The notes: a model not told the origin generated them from the sequence alone. A DNA stretch of 17,458 bases from Dehalococcoidia bacterium (GCA_023229725.1 JALNYR010000047.1:1-17458), one strand, 5' to 3'. Shown: positions 6,988 to 14,596, counted from the stretch's first letter. Program-made: numbers and translations.

Positions 6988-8109
6988 TCAGTCTTCGCCG
7001 GCGGGCAGCGTGAATGAGAAGGTGCTCCCCTGCCCGAGGGCGCTCTGCACGAGCACGGCGCCGCCGTGCGCCTCGACGAGCTGCTTGACGATGGCAAGCC
7101 CGATGCCGGAGCCCGACTTGCTGCGCTCGCGCGACGGGTCAGCCTTGTAGAAGTGCTCGAAGACGTGGGGCAGGTCGTCAGGGTGTATGCCTGAACCAGT
7201 GTCCGTGACGGACGTGGCGACGAATCCATGGCTGCCGGGTTGAACGGCCACGTGCACACGGCCTCCCGGCGGAGTGTGCCTCAGGGCATTATCGAGGAGA
7301 TTGCGCAGCACCTGCCGTATGCGGCCGGGGTCGATGACGACCAGAGGCGTTGCCCCGTCAACGGTCACGCCAAGGTCGATTCCCTGTTCTTCGGCTTTGC
7401 CGGAGTAGGTCGAAACGACGGAGCGGACCAGCGCCGCCATATCGGTTGTCTCATGCGCGAGGCTGAGCTGTCCAGCCTCGGCGAGCGAGAGGTCCCTGAG
7501 GTCGGTGATGAGTCGCGATAGCAGCACCGCCTCCTCATGCACCGGCGCGACGGCCTCGGGCGTGGGGGCTACGACTCTGTCGCGCCACGCCTCCAGGTTG
7601 CCCTGTATGATGCTCAGCGGCGTACGCAGCTCGTGCACGACGTCCGCGAGGAGGTGTCTCCGGCTCGTCTCCTTCGCGTCGAGCTGCGATGCCATGCTGT
7701 TGAAGGCGGAGGCCAGGTCGCCGAGCTCGTCGCTTGAGGTGAGCCGGACGCGCTGCGTCAGGTCGCCGTCACGGATGCGCTGCGCCGACGCCTTGAGGGC
7801 GTTGATGGGACCGGTGATGAGTCGACTGAACAGGAATGCGAGGGCGACTGCGACCAGGCCGGCGACGAGCGCTGCCCGCCAGACCGACGACTGGATGGCA
7901 TCCAAGTAGGCCTTCTCCGTTGCGCCCGTCATCGTGTATTGCGGGCAATCGCTCCCTTGCCCGGCGCCCGCGGTTGTCTGACACATCTGTGCACAGTAGA
8001 CGCTGAACTCGGACTCCACCGAGTTCCCGACCCAGAGCGCGACGACGAGGGCCGCGGTCAGAGCCACGAGGATGAAGAGCAGGCTGAGCTTGAGGGTGAG
8101 GCTATGCAT
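6988..8109 (-). CDS. Membrane sensor histidine kinase with three-cysteine outside loop
   Basis: 373 aa. Two membrane helices (about 7-29 and 78-97) flank a short outside loop of ~48 residues. HAMP follows at ~98-150 with RLITGPINALKASAQRI. The phosphoacceptor is H159 in VVHELRTPLS; the ATPase domain has N-box N270/N274 (RNLLDNALRHTP), DTGSGI (303-308) and GSGIGLAI (333-340). All residues for activity are present (BaeS/PhoR-like class). The outside loop contains C39, C43 and C55 (YCAQMC and SDC), suggesting a metal ion or thiol redox signal. The start overlaps the stop of the response regulator gene by 8 bp, with GGAAGAG as ribosome site, so the pair is one operon. The likely signal is inference. 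Confidence 0.93.
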   Translation of the reverse strand: MHSLTLKLSLLFILVALTAALVVALWVGNSVESEFSVYCAQMCQTTAGAGQGSDCPQYTMTGATEKAYLDAIQSSVWRAALVAGLVAVALAFLFSRLITGPINALKASAQRIRDGDLTQRVRLTSSDELGDLASAFNSMASQLDAKETSRRHLLADVVHELRTPLSIIQGNLEAWRDRVVAPTPEAVAPVHEEAVLLSRLITDLRDLSLAEAGQLSLAHETTDMAALVRSVVSTYSGKAEEQGIDLGVTVDGATPLVVIDPGRIRQVLRNLLDNALRHTPPGGRVHVAVQPGSHGFVATSVTDTGSGIHPDDLPHVFEHFYKADPSRERSKSGSGIGLAIVKQLVEAHGGAVLVQSALGQGSTFSFTLPAGED

Positions 8110-8830
8110 TCTCTTCCGTCGCCAGCTTGTAGCCCACTCCCCGGACGGTCGTCAGCGGCGTGGGGCTATCGGGTGAAGACTCGAGCATCTTCTGCCGGAG
8201 GTTCTTGATGTGGGCATCGATGGTACGGTCATAGCCCTCGAAGTCGATGCCGAAGACATGGTCGAGCAACTGGGCGCGCGAGTACACGCGGCCCGGGTTC
8301 CGTGCCAGGAACTCAACGATGGCGAACTCGCGCGAGGTGAGGCGCAAGGGCTTGCCGCGGTAGGTGACCGCGTGGCGGGAGGGATCGACGGTGAGGTCAC
8401 CGAGCACGACCGGGCGGTCGCCCTGTGCCGCATCCCTGCGCCGCAGCACCGCCTTGACCCGGGCGACGACCTCGCGAGGGCTGAACGGCTTCGTGACGTA
8501 GTCGTCGGCCCCCAGCTCCAGCCCCACTATCCGGTCCGCCTCTTCGTCGCGCGCCGTGAGCATGATGACCGGAACGTCGGAGGTCTTCCGGAGCGTTTTG
8601 CACACCTCGAGGCCATCCATGCCCGGGAGGTTGAGGTCGAGCAGGACGAGGTCCGGCTTGCGGTTCTCTATCTCGTGCAGAGCGAGAGCGCCATCGCGGG
8701 CGCACAAGACGCCGTAGCCGCTTCGCTCAAGGTAGACGCGAATGAGGTCGCACACCTTGGGTTCATCGTCGACGACCAGTATCGTGCCGGTTCCCATGTT
8801 CTTTGCATGCTCCGATGCTTCGAAGACCAT
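8102..8830 (-). CDS. OmpR/PhoB-family response regulator
   Basis: 242 aa from ATG 8830; a second in-frame ATG at 8797 (MGTGTILVVDDEP) gives the more typical N-terminus, and neither has a strong ribosome site. Receiver domain: acidic pocket D21/D22, phosphoacceptor D65 in LVLLDLNLPGMDG, T92 and K114 in YVTKPF. C-terminal winged-helix domain: LTSREFAIVEFLARNPGRVYSRAQLLDHVF and the recognition region YDRTIDAHIKNLRQKM, ending in TTVRGVGYKL. Such proteins bind as head-to-tail dimers to direct repeats spaced ~11 bp, which is what occurs 260 bp upstream of this gene and at two other promoters. It is phosphorylated presumably by the kinase encoded immediately downstream. Confidence 0.95.
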   Translation of the reverse strand: MVFEASEHAKNMGTGTILVVDDEPKVCDLIRVYLERSGYGVLCARDGALALHEIENRKPDLVLLDLNLPGMDGLEVCKTLRKTSDVPVIMLTARDEEADRIVGLELGADDYVTKPFSPREVVARVKAVLRRRDAAQGDRPVVLGDLTVDPSRHAVTYRGKPLRLTSREFAIVEFLARNPGRVYSRAQLLDHVFGIDFEGYDRTIDAHIKNLRQKMLESSPDSPTPLTTVRGVGYKLATEENA

Positions 8831-8880
8831 GGTATCACACGTGCCGCTGTGGACCTGACGTGTTCGTGAAGTCCAGACCC

Positions 8881-8900
8881 GCCCCGGCTCTCGCCGGGGC
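8881..8900. repeat. GC hairpin in the response-regulator leader
   Basis: GCCCCGGC (8881-8888) and GCCGGGGC (8893-8900) form a perfect 8-bp stem with a TCTC loop (GAGA on the minus strand). It sits in the ~240-nt transcribed leader of the response-regulator gene, next to an anti-Shine-Dalgarno-like stretch. No T-tract follows on either strand. Confidence 0.5.
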
Positions 8901-8907
8901 AGACCTG

Positions 8908-8919
8908 GAAAGGAGGTGA
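8908..8919 (-). promoter_or_regulatory. Anti-Shine-Dalgarno-like sequence in the leader
   Basis: The minus strand reads TCACCTCCTTTC, identical to the conserved 3' end of bacterial 16S rRNA. In the response-regulator mRNA leader it could pair with ribosome binding sites; on the plus strand it is a full-length Shine-Dalgarno sequence that has no ATG, GTG or TTG at useful spacing (the overlapping GTG is too close). Function unknown. Confidence 0.35.
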
Positions 8920-9078
8920 GGCTGCGTCCCCATTTCGCAGCGCTCGCGACGGGCGGGACCGCCGGCGCCGCGCCGGGCGTGGGCGGCGTCCGCGTGCGGT
9001 AGTGAACCGCTGTTGTTGGCCACCGCGGAGGCGGTCCGCCAGCGCGAGATGGCAGGTTGGCGCACCTGCCAACCTCGG

Positions 9079-9110
9079 ATTGTAGTCTCGACCTGTGAAA
9101 TCATTGTGAA
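9079..9110 (-). promoter_or_regulatory. Direct-repeat operator and promoter of the two-component operon (site A)
   Basis: Minus strand TTCACA (9110-9105), 5 bases, TTCACA (9099-9094), 9 bases, then TACAAT (9084-9079) as -10. The half-sites are 11 bp apart and take the place of a -35 element, as at PhoB-type activated promoters. No TTGACA-like hexamer is present at the normal distance. It would drive the response regulator/kinase operon with a leader of ~240 nt, implying self-activation. Confidence 0.65.
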
Positions 9111-9134
9111 GTCTCAGCGGAGATGGGGGAATCG

Positions 9135-9171
9135 GGGCTCCTCCGCCGGGGATTCCCCGGCGGAGGAGCCC
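9135..9171. terminator. Perfect 18-bp inverted repeat, probable terminator of the Cys-array gene
   Basis: The arms 9135-9152 and 9154-9171 are exact reverse complements separated by a single T; the sequence reads GGGCTCCTCC at its outer left end. It lies 40 bp beyond the stop of the secreted Cys-array gene and 25 bp before site A, so it insulates the two units. No T-tract follows, so it may act as an RNA 3'-end stabiliser or a cruciform rather than a classical terminator. Confidence 0.55.
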
Positions 9172-9210
9172 TGTCACGTCAGCCGCAATCGAGAGTGCAG
9201 ACTGAGTGCG

Positions 9211-9699
9211 CTAGGCGCTGGTGGTAGCCCTGGTGAGAAGGCATGGCCTGTCGAAGTTCAATCCGACCACGTCGCACGAGGGGCATGCCGTGGTCGAGTT
9301 GGACACGGCGCCGAGACGCTGGCTGCAGCCGCCTCCGCCACCGCGGCATGACCGGCCGTCCGGCTGTGCGAGGGCGCCGCCGCAATTGGCGCCGCCGCTG
9401 CACTCGCCGGTGCACGAGCCGGAGATGGCGCAGTCGCCGTCACAATCCTGGTCGCACTCCCCGTTGCAGTTGCCGGCGCAGAGCCCGCCGCCGTTGCCCT
9501 GGCAGGTCCCGGTGCAGCCATCGCACGAGGTGACGACAGCAGCCGTCGAGACTGGAGCGACTTCGTAAGCAGGCGCCGCGTATTTGTCTCCGGTGGTAAG
9601 GTTCGGCTCGTCGCCGGCCGCGAGGGCCAGACCGCTTCCCAGGATGAGAAGAGGCAGCGCGATGGCCAGCGCGATAGTCAGCTTCTTTCCTACCTTCAT
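9211..9699 (-). CDS. Secreted cysteine-array protein (16 Cys, C-x-G-x-C repeats)
   Basis: 162 aa from ATG 9699, which has AAGGAGG at ideal spacing; the longer open frame runs through the promoter. Residues 1-28 are a typical signal peptide (KK, hydrophobic stretch, ALAA before GDEP). After a ~30-residue linker comes a dense array: C59-x2-C62-x3-C66, then C74, C78, C82, C86 and C90 at exact four-residue steps, then C96, C100 and C106. The usual unit is C-x-G-x-C (CTGTC, CAGNC, CNGEC, CDGDC, CTGEC), with Asp/Glu between. A Gly-rich piece (C118, C125) and a CPSC motif (C139, C142) with C153 follow. It is not a family I recognise. A metal-binding or disulfide-rich surface protein fits best; a modified peptide precursor is possible, but no maturase is near. 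Governed by site B. Confidence 0.85.
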   Translation of the reverse strand: MKVGKKLTIALAIALPLLILGSGLALAAGDEPNLTTGDKYAAPAYEVAPVSTAAVVTSCDGCTGTCQGNGGGLCAGNCNGECDQDCDGDCAISGSCTGECSGGANCGGALAQPDGRSCRGGGGGCSQRLGAVSNSTTACPSCDVVGLNFDRPCLLTRATTSA

Positions 9700-9747
9700 G
9701 GTGTCCTCCTTCGGTGTGAGATGGGTCGACTCCGTCGAGATGCCATC

Positions 9748-9779
9748 ATGTTGACAGACAAGTGTGAACGCAGCGTGAA
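9748..9779 (-). promoter_or_regulatory. Direct-repeat operator and promoter of the Cys-array gene (site B)
   Basis: Minus strand TTCACG (9779-9774), 5 bases, TTCACA (9768-9763), 9 bases, then CAACAT (9753-9748) at the position of the -10; CATGAT (9750-9745) is an alternative -10. Same geometry as sites A and C with one mismatch in the distal half-site. The start codon at 9699 is ~45 nt downstream. Confidence 0.6.
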
Positions 9780-9845
9780 GGCCTTCGTGCGTTTCGGTGA
9801 ACCTCTCTCGAACGAACGCGTACGAGGCGGTCAGCCTTCGTGTGG

Positions 9846-9851
9846 TACAAT
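9846..9851 (+). promoter_or_regulatory. Possible -10 element for the 9972-11609 operon
   Basis: TACAAT preceded by TGTGG, without a recognisable -35, about 120 bp upstream of the first plus-strand gene. It is the best -10 match in the 272-bp gap that also holds site B. Confidence 0.3.
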
Positions 9852-9971
9852 ACTGCCCACTGCGCGTGCGATGTGACGTGCCGGCCCCGCCGGCGGCGGA
9901 CGCGCGGCAGAGGTTCGGCAACTGTCTCAGGCAGCCCCTTTGCTGATTGCTGTCTGTGAAGGAGGCACCCT

Positions 9972-10415
9972 GTGCGCATCACCAATCCGCTGAGTGTCCT
10001 CTTCGGGAAGAAAGGCGCCCGTCAGCCGGTCGCCCGCCCCGCCGCTGAACGTGCTCCGGGCCCTCTCTCTCCTGAGGAACTGGCGCGTCAGGAGAAGACG
10101 CGGCAGGCGGCAGCGAAGCACCAGGGCATACTCAACCAGGAGTTCGCGAAGAAGCTGGAAGCCGCGGATGCCGGGCTGACATTCCCGGAAACGGCCGCTG
10201 ACCCGCTGGCATACTTGGGGAACCTCGATCCCCTCGGGCTTTCACCTGAAGAGCGCAAGGTTGTGCGCGAATGGACGCGCGATCTGGCTGAAGAGATGGG
10301 CGCGCGGGCCGTGTGGAGCTCGAGGCTTCGGCTGAAGCTCGAACTGCGGTACCTTGCCACCGAGTCGGGCCTCACGAAAGGCATCGGGCGGTATCAAGGG
10401 GAGGGCAAGGCGTAG
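9972..10415 (+). CDS. Hypothetical protein, charged, translationally coupled to next gene
   Basis: 147 aa from GTG 9972 with AAGGAGG 6 bases upstream. N-terminus MRITNPLSVLFGKKG, then a Pro/Ala/Glu-rich charged helix (SPEELARQEKTRQAAAKHQ) to about residue 65, then DPLAYLGNLDPLGLSPEERKVVREW and a basic helix (RLRLKLELRYLATE). No membrane segment, signal peptide or Cys motif. I do not recognise a family. The stop TAG shares its G with the GTG start of the next gene, so the two proteins are probably made in fixed ratio and may work together. Confidence 0.75.
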   Translation: MRITNPLSVLFGKKGARQPVARPAAERAPGPLSPEELARQEKTRQAAAKHQGILNQEFAKKLEAADAGLTFPETAADPLAYLGNLDPLGLSPEERKVVREWTRDLAEEMGARAVWSSRLRLKLELRYLATESGLTKGIGRYQGEGKA

Positions 10416-10798
10416 TGCCGGACTACAGCACTATCCGGACTCAGTTTGTGGCCGACCGGCTCAAGGAGACGCGCTGGGAGGACCGCGAGTACATCCAGCA
10501 GCTCATGGGGCTCGAGCGAATCGTGTTGCAGGGAGGCCCGCAGAACAGCGCCGCCCGACTCCTCTACGAGCGACTCGTCCGGCGCTACCCCGTTGAGCAT
10601 GGCGCCATCATTATCGAGCTGCGCAGGGGAGAGGTCACGACCGATTCCCAGTTCCGTCTGCTGTCGGAGGCTCAGGAAGTGCTGTGGCAGAAGCAGGAAC
10701 AGCTCACCCGTGAGCAGGAGGACCAGGTGGAGAGGAAGAAGGGCGAGCGGTTGACGAGGGAGCTGGGCCAGTGGCTGCGGCTGGGGGGACTCGAGTAG
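10415..10798 (+). CDS. Hypothetical protein, helical, charged C-terminus
   Basis: 127 aa from GTG 10415 (1-bp overlap with the preceding stop; GGGGAGGG 9 bases upstream). Starts MPDYSTIRTQFVADRLKETRW, contains RLLYERLVRRYPVEHGAIIIELRRGE, and ends in a long Glu/Lys/Gln-rich helix (QEQLTREQEDQVERKKGERL) with coiled-coil character. Unknown family; no catalytic motif seen. Its pairing with the upstream gene suggests a two-part complex. The nitroreductase gene follows after 52 bp. Confidence 0.72.
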   Translation: MPDYSTIRTQFVADRLKETRWEDREYIQQLMGLERIVLQGGPQNSAARLLYERLVRRYPVEHGAIIIELRRGEVTTDSQFRLLSEAQEVLWQKQEQLTREQEDQVERKKGERLTRELGQWLRLGGLE

Positions 10799-10850
10799 CC
10801 GGCAGAAGCGGTCTTGTCGCCCGGGTCCGGAGTGCCGGGCTCCTGCGGAA

Positions 10851-11609
10851 GTGATGTCGACACAGCCTGGCGACCATCCACAAATCCTCACCTACGAAGG
10901 GCTGCGCGCGCTCGTGGCCGGACGTCGCAGCGTGCGACGGTTCAGGCCCGACCCGGTCTCACGGGAGAGCATCGAGAGGATTCTCGACGTTGCGCGCCTC
11001 GCGCCCTCGGCCGGCAACAGCCAGCCGTGGGAGTTCGTAGTCGTGACGGATGCAGCCATGCGGTCGCGCGTGGCGAGGGCGGCTGCGTCGCTGTTCTCAG
11101 CCGGACGCAAACGCGACCCGGAGTTCAACTGGTCCATCTCGGTGCAGCCGTTTCTGTCTCAGGCGCCGGTGCTCATCGTCGTTCTGGGCGACAGGCGCGT
11201 CATGGCGGCCTACCCGAGCATCCTTCGAGGCAACATCCTCATGCGACAGAGCCTGTCGAACTGCGTTCTTGCGCTGCAGCTTGCGGCTGCAAGCCTGGGA
11301 TTGGCGACGGCGTGGGGTACGTTGCAGGGGGGCAGTCCGGAGTCTGAAATACGCGACCTGCTTCGCATCCCTGACGCTTTTACAATTGACCACATCGTGC
11401 CGGTCGGCTATGCGGACGAGGTGGAGTGCGCGCGTGCCGCGGCCCTTGCCCCGGCCCGCGAGCGCGCGTCGCGTCGCCGGCCCCTGGATGCCATCGTGCA
11501 CTGGGAGCGGTATGCGGCGGAGAAGGAGCGCTCCGACGGGGCCGTGGAGCAATTCATCTGGTCGGAAACGGTGACGCGTGTGCGACGCGCCGACTCACAG
11601 GGCAGGTGA
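10851..11609 (+). CDS. Nitroreductase-family FMN oxidoreductase
   Basis: 252 aa, start GTG 10851 immediately followed by ATG 10854 (either may be used). Cytoplasmic FMN-dependent NAD(P)H oxidoreductase that can reduce nitro groups, quinones or other acceptors; the natural substrate is not predictable. Family landmarks: VAGRRSVRRFRPDPVS (FMN phosphate-binding arginines), LAPSAGNSQPWEFVVV, the middle helix QSLSNCVLALQLAAASLGLATAW and IVPVGYAD near the end. Length is at the upper end because of a basic, poorly conserved tail (ERASRRRPLDAIVHWERYA onward). No 4Fe-4S or BluB-type features are visible. Probably the third gene of the operon starting at 9972. Confidence 0.88.
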   Translation: MMSTQPGDHPQILTYEGLRALVAGRRSVRRFRPDPVSRESIERILDVARLAPSAGNSQPWEFVVVTDAAMRSRVARAAASLFSAGRKRDPEFNWSISVQPFLSQAPVLIVVLGDRRVMAAYPSILRGNILMRQSLSNCVLALQLAAASLGLATAWGTLQGGSPESEIRDLLRIPDAFTIDHIVPVGYADEVECARAAALAPARERASRRRPLDAIVHWERYAAEKERSDGAVEQFIWSETVTRVRRADSQGR

Positions 11610-11695
11610 GTTCGAGGCAACCTCGTGTGGGAGGTGGGCCCACGGGCGGGCACAGGAGCCTGGCGCCATGTTCGGACAGCCTCCCCTCACAACAA

Positions 11696-11724
11696 GAAGG
11701 GGCAGGTCTGGACCCCGCCCCTTC
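11696..11724 (-). terminator. Intrinsic terminator of the pyruvate phosphate dikinase gene
   Basis: Minus strand GAAGGGGC (11724-11717), loop, GCCCCTTC (11703-11696), then TTGTTGT. It starts 18 bp after the dikinase stop and can also form on the plus strand after the nitroreductase, though without a T-tail there. Confidence 0.7.
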
Positions 11725-11741
11725 GGAAAGCACAGCTGAAG

Positions 11742-14438
11742 CTAGGATGACACGGACGGCATCGTCTTGCTGCGAACCTCCGCCCGGCTGTCGCTTTCGC
11801 GCTTGGTGACGATTGCCGCCTGGGATGCGGCGAACCTGGCGACCGGGACACGGTAGGGCGAGCAGCTGACGTAGTCGACGCCGATCTGGTGGAAGAACTT
11901 GACCGACTCGGGGTCGCCGCCGTGCTCTCCGCAAACGCCTATCTTCAGGTCGGCATTCGTCCTCTTGCCGCGTTCGACGCAGATGCGCATGAGCTCACCC
12001 ACGGCGGCGCGGTCGATGGTCGCGAACGGGTCGCGCTTGAGGATACCCTTCTCCACGTAGGCCGGAAGGAACGTGCCGATGTCGTCGCGGCTGAAGCCGT
12101 AGGTCGTCTGCGTCAGGTCGTTCGTGCCGAACGAGAAGAAGTCGCAGTACGGCGCGAGCCTGTCGCCGATGAGGGCGGCTCGCGGCAGCTCTATCATGAT
12201 GCCGAACTTGAAACTGGGGTCAGGGAAGTGCATCTCCGTGCGCACCTGCTCCGCGGTGGCGAAGACCAGCTCGCGCAGCAGCGCCAGCTCCTCTTCCGAG
12301 CTCACGAACGGCAGCATTATCTCCGGCAGGACGGTGACGCCCTGGCGTATGAGGTAGTACGCGGCCTCCAGCACGGCGCGGACCTGCATGGCGTATATCT
12401 CCGGGAACGTGACGCCGAGCCGGCAACCGCGGTGGCCCAGCATCGGGTTGAACTGCTCGAGCGCGTGGACGCGCTCCCTCACGCGACGATACGGCAGGTT
12501 GAGCCGCTTGGCCAGAGACGTGAGTTCCTCCTCGTCGTGCGGCAGGGGCAGGAACTCGTGCAGCGGAGGGTCGAGCAGCCGGACGGTCACCGGCAGGCCT
12601 TCCATGACCTGGAAGATCTCGAGGAAGTCCTCCTTCTGGAAAGGCAGGAGTTCCTTGAGAGCCTCTTCCCGCTCCTGCGTCTCCTGCGCCAGGATGGCCT
12701 TGCGGAAGTGGTCGATGCGCTCCTGCTTGAAGAACATGTGCTCGGTCCGGCAGAGACCGATGCCCTCGGCGCCGAACTGGCGCGCGACCTTTGCGTCGGC
12801 TGCCGTATCGGCGTTGGTCTCGACGCCGATCTGCTTGACGAGGTCGGCCCAGAGCATCAACTCCTGGAACTCTGTGCTGAGCTGCGGCCGGATGGTGGGC
12901 AACTGGCCGATGATGACCTCGCCCGTGGTTCCGTCGATGGTGATCCACTCGCCCTTAGTGACGATGCGGTTGCCGATGACGAGTTCGTCCTTGTCCTCGT
13001 GGATGTCGACGGCGGAGGCGCCGACGACGCAGCACTTGCCCATGCCGCGCGCCACGACTGCGGCGTGCGATGTGATGCCGCCGCGGGTGGTGAGGATGCC
13101 GACGGCTGCGTTGATGCCCCTGATGTCATCCGCGGACGTCTCGCCGCGCACGAGGATATAGGCCCCGCCGTCTTTGGCCTGCATCGCGATGAGCTCGTCG
13201 GGGTTGAAGGCCACGCGGCCGGAGGCGGCGCCTGGCGACGCGGGCAGCCCGTGGGCGACGACCTCGCGCTTCGCGCTCGGGTCGATGATGGGGTGCAGCA
13301 CCTGTTCAAGCTGCTGAGGTGTGATGCGGAGGAAGGCGTCGGTGGCCCCCATCACCCTCTCCCGGGTGAGGTCGGTCGCCACCTTGATGGACGCCTGCGC
13401 GGCGCGTTTGCCGGCTCGCGTCTGAAGTATCCAGAGCTTCCCGTTCTGCACGGTGAATTCGATGTCCTGGACGTCCTTGAAGTGCCGTTCCAGCTTCCTG
13501 GCCATCGATTCCAGCTCTTCATAGATGCCGGGCAGCGCCTCCTTCATCTCGCTGACAGGGCGTGGCGTGGCGGTGCCGGCGACGATGTCCTCGCCCTGAG
13601 CATTCGAAAGGAACTCGCCCGTGAGCGCCTTGGCGCCGGTGGACGGGTCGCGCGAGAACGCGACGCCCGTGCCGCAGTCCTCGCCCATGTTGCCGAAGAC
13701 CATCGTCTGGACGGTGACTGCGGTGCCGAGGTCGTGCGAGATTTCGTTCATCTCGCGGTAGGCGATAGCGCGCGGGTTATTCCATGAGCTGAAGACCGCT
13801 TCGATTGCCGTCCACAGTTGCTCCATCGGGTCGAGCGGGAACTCCTTGCCGGTGAACTTCTTCACTTCGTCGCGCAGCATGCCGGCAAGTATGGGCAGTT
13901 CCTCCGGGGGAAGCTGGCTGTCGAGCTGGATGGCTCGCTCGTGCTTGAGCTGGTTCTCGACGTTGCTCAGCACGCCGTCCGGGACGCCGAGCACGACGTT
14001 GCTGTACATCTTGATGAGGCGGCGGAAGCTGTCCCAGGCGAAGCGCGGGTTGCTCGTCTTTGCGGCAAGGCCACGAACCGAGTCCTCATTCAGGCCGAGG
14101 TCGAGAATCGTGTCCATCATGCCGGGCATCGAGACGCGAGCGCCCGACCTGACCGAGACCAGCAGGGGGTTCTCTCTGTCACCGAATCGCAGCCCGGTCG
14201 TCACCTCCAGTGCGCGGAGCGCCTCTTCCACCTGTCCCTTCAGCTCGTCCGGAAGGGTCTTCCGGTTCGCCAGGTACAGGTTGCAGGCGTCCGAAATGAT
14301 GGTGAAGCCGGGAGGGACCGGAACGCCCATGCGGGCCATTTCCGCGAGGTTGGCGCCCTTGCCGCCGAGCAGGTCCTTGAGTTCAGCCCGGCCCTCGGCG
14401 GTCCCGTTCCCGAAAGAATAGACGTACTTGGTAGTCAT
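11742..14438 (-). CDS. ppdK: Pyruvate phosphate dikinase
   Basis: 898 aa from ATG 14438 with GGGAGG upstream; the 29 extra residues of the longer frame lie in the leader. Catalyses pyruvate + ATP + Pi to or from phosphoenolpyruvate + AMP + PPi; in anaerobes it runs in glycolysis or gluconeogenesis. N-terminal ATP-grasp part: LLGGKGANLAEM (23-34) and SVRSGARVSMPGMMDTILDLGLN (the length and order are normal). The swivelling phosphohistidine domain has GGITSHAA with H458; T456 next to it is the site a regulatory kinase would modify. The C-terminal PEP domain has RTEHMFF, FGTNDLTQTTYG and CGEHGG with the catalytic C836. Complete, nothing missing. No PPDK regulatory protein gene is adjacent. Transcribed alone from its own promoter with a ~190-nt structured leader. 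Confidence 0.97.
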   Translation of the reverse strand: MTTKYVYSFGNGTAEGRAELKDLLGGKGANLAEMARMGVPVPPGFTIISDACNLYLANRKTLPDELKGQVEEALRALEVTTGLRFGDRENPLLVSVRSGARVSMPGMMDTILDLGLNEDSVRGLAAKTSNPRFAWDSFRRLIKMYSNVVLGVPDGVLSNVENQLKHERAIQLDSQLPPEELPILAGMLRDEVKKFTGKEFPLDPMEQLWTAIEAVFSSWNNPRAIAYREMNEISHDLGTAVTVQTMVFGNMGEDCGTGVAFSRDPSTGAKALTGEFLSNAQGEDIVAGTATPRPVSEMKEALPGIYEELESMARKLERHFKDVQDIEFTVQNGKLWILQTRAGKRAAQASIKVATDLTRERVMGATDAFLRITPQQLEQVLHPIIDPSAKREVVAHGLPASPGAASGRVAFNPDELIAMQAKDGGAYILVRGETSADDIRGINAAVGILTTRGGITSHAAVVARGMGKCCVVGASAVDIHEDKDELVIGNRIVTKGEWITIDGTTGEVIIGQLPTIRPQLSTEFQELMLWADLVKQIGVETNADTAADAKVARQFGAEGIGLCRTEHMFFKQERIDHFRKAILAQETQEREEALKELLPFQKEDFLEIFQVMEGLPVTVRLLDPPLHEFLPLPHDEEELTSLAKRLNLPYRRVRERVHALEQFNPMLGHRGCRLGVTFPEIYAMQVRAVLEAAYYLIRQGVTVLPEIMLPFVSSEEELALLRELVFATAEQVRTEMHFPDPSFKFGIMIELPRAALIGDRLAPYCDFFSFGTNDLTQTTYGFSRDDIGTFLPAYVEKGILKRDPFATIDRAAVGELMRICVERGKRTNADLKIGVCGEHGGDPESVKFFHQIGVDYVSCSPYRVPVARFAASQAAIVTKRESDSRAEVRSKTMPSVSS

Positions 14439-14536
14439 CAGTCCTCCCGCGGGGCGAACGCGCCCCGGAATCGATCTCTCCGATGCTGTCGTCGCGAAGA
14501 ACCGAGCACTCGGTGCGCTCGTCACCGGCTGCGTGT

Positions 14537-14596
14537 CTGAGGCCTGACAAACGAACAGCCCTGTTCCGTTCGGAACAGGGCTTACCGATTCCTCAG
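14537..14596 (-). promoter_or_regulatory. Structured leader of ppdK with terminator-like hairpin
   Basis: Between promoter and ATG, the minus strand forms a perfect 11-bp hairpin (arms 14582-14572 and 14567-14557, 4-base loop) followed by GTTCGTTTGTC. An outer 6-bp pairing, CTGAGG (14596-14591) with CCTCAG (14542-14537), encloses it. Because it lies downstream of the promoter, it could act as an attenuator of ppdK; no known riboswitch or T-box core was recognised. Confidence 0.5.

Noticed and set aside
8917..9003. Tiny plus-strand frame behind a perfect AAAGGAGGT
   Set aside because: The GTG overlaps the Shine-Dalgarno sequence and the only spaced start would be CTG; the 26-28 residue product is Gly/Ala/Arg-rich with no conserved feature, so I treat the site as leader sequence.
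8835..9104. 89-aa minus-strand frame ahead of the response regulator
   Set aside because: It starts upstream of the predicted transcription start at site A, spans two hairpins, and has no ribosome site or domain.
9211..9699. Thioether-modified peptide (sactipeptide/SCIFF-like) precursor
   Set aside because: It has a Sec-type signal peptide and no radical SAM enzyme or peptidase-transporter gene lies in the window, so export and metal/thiol roles fit better.
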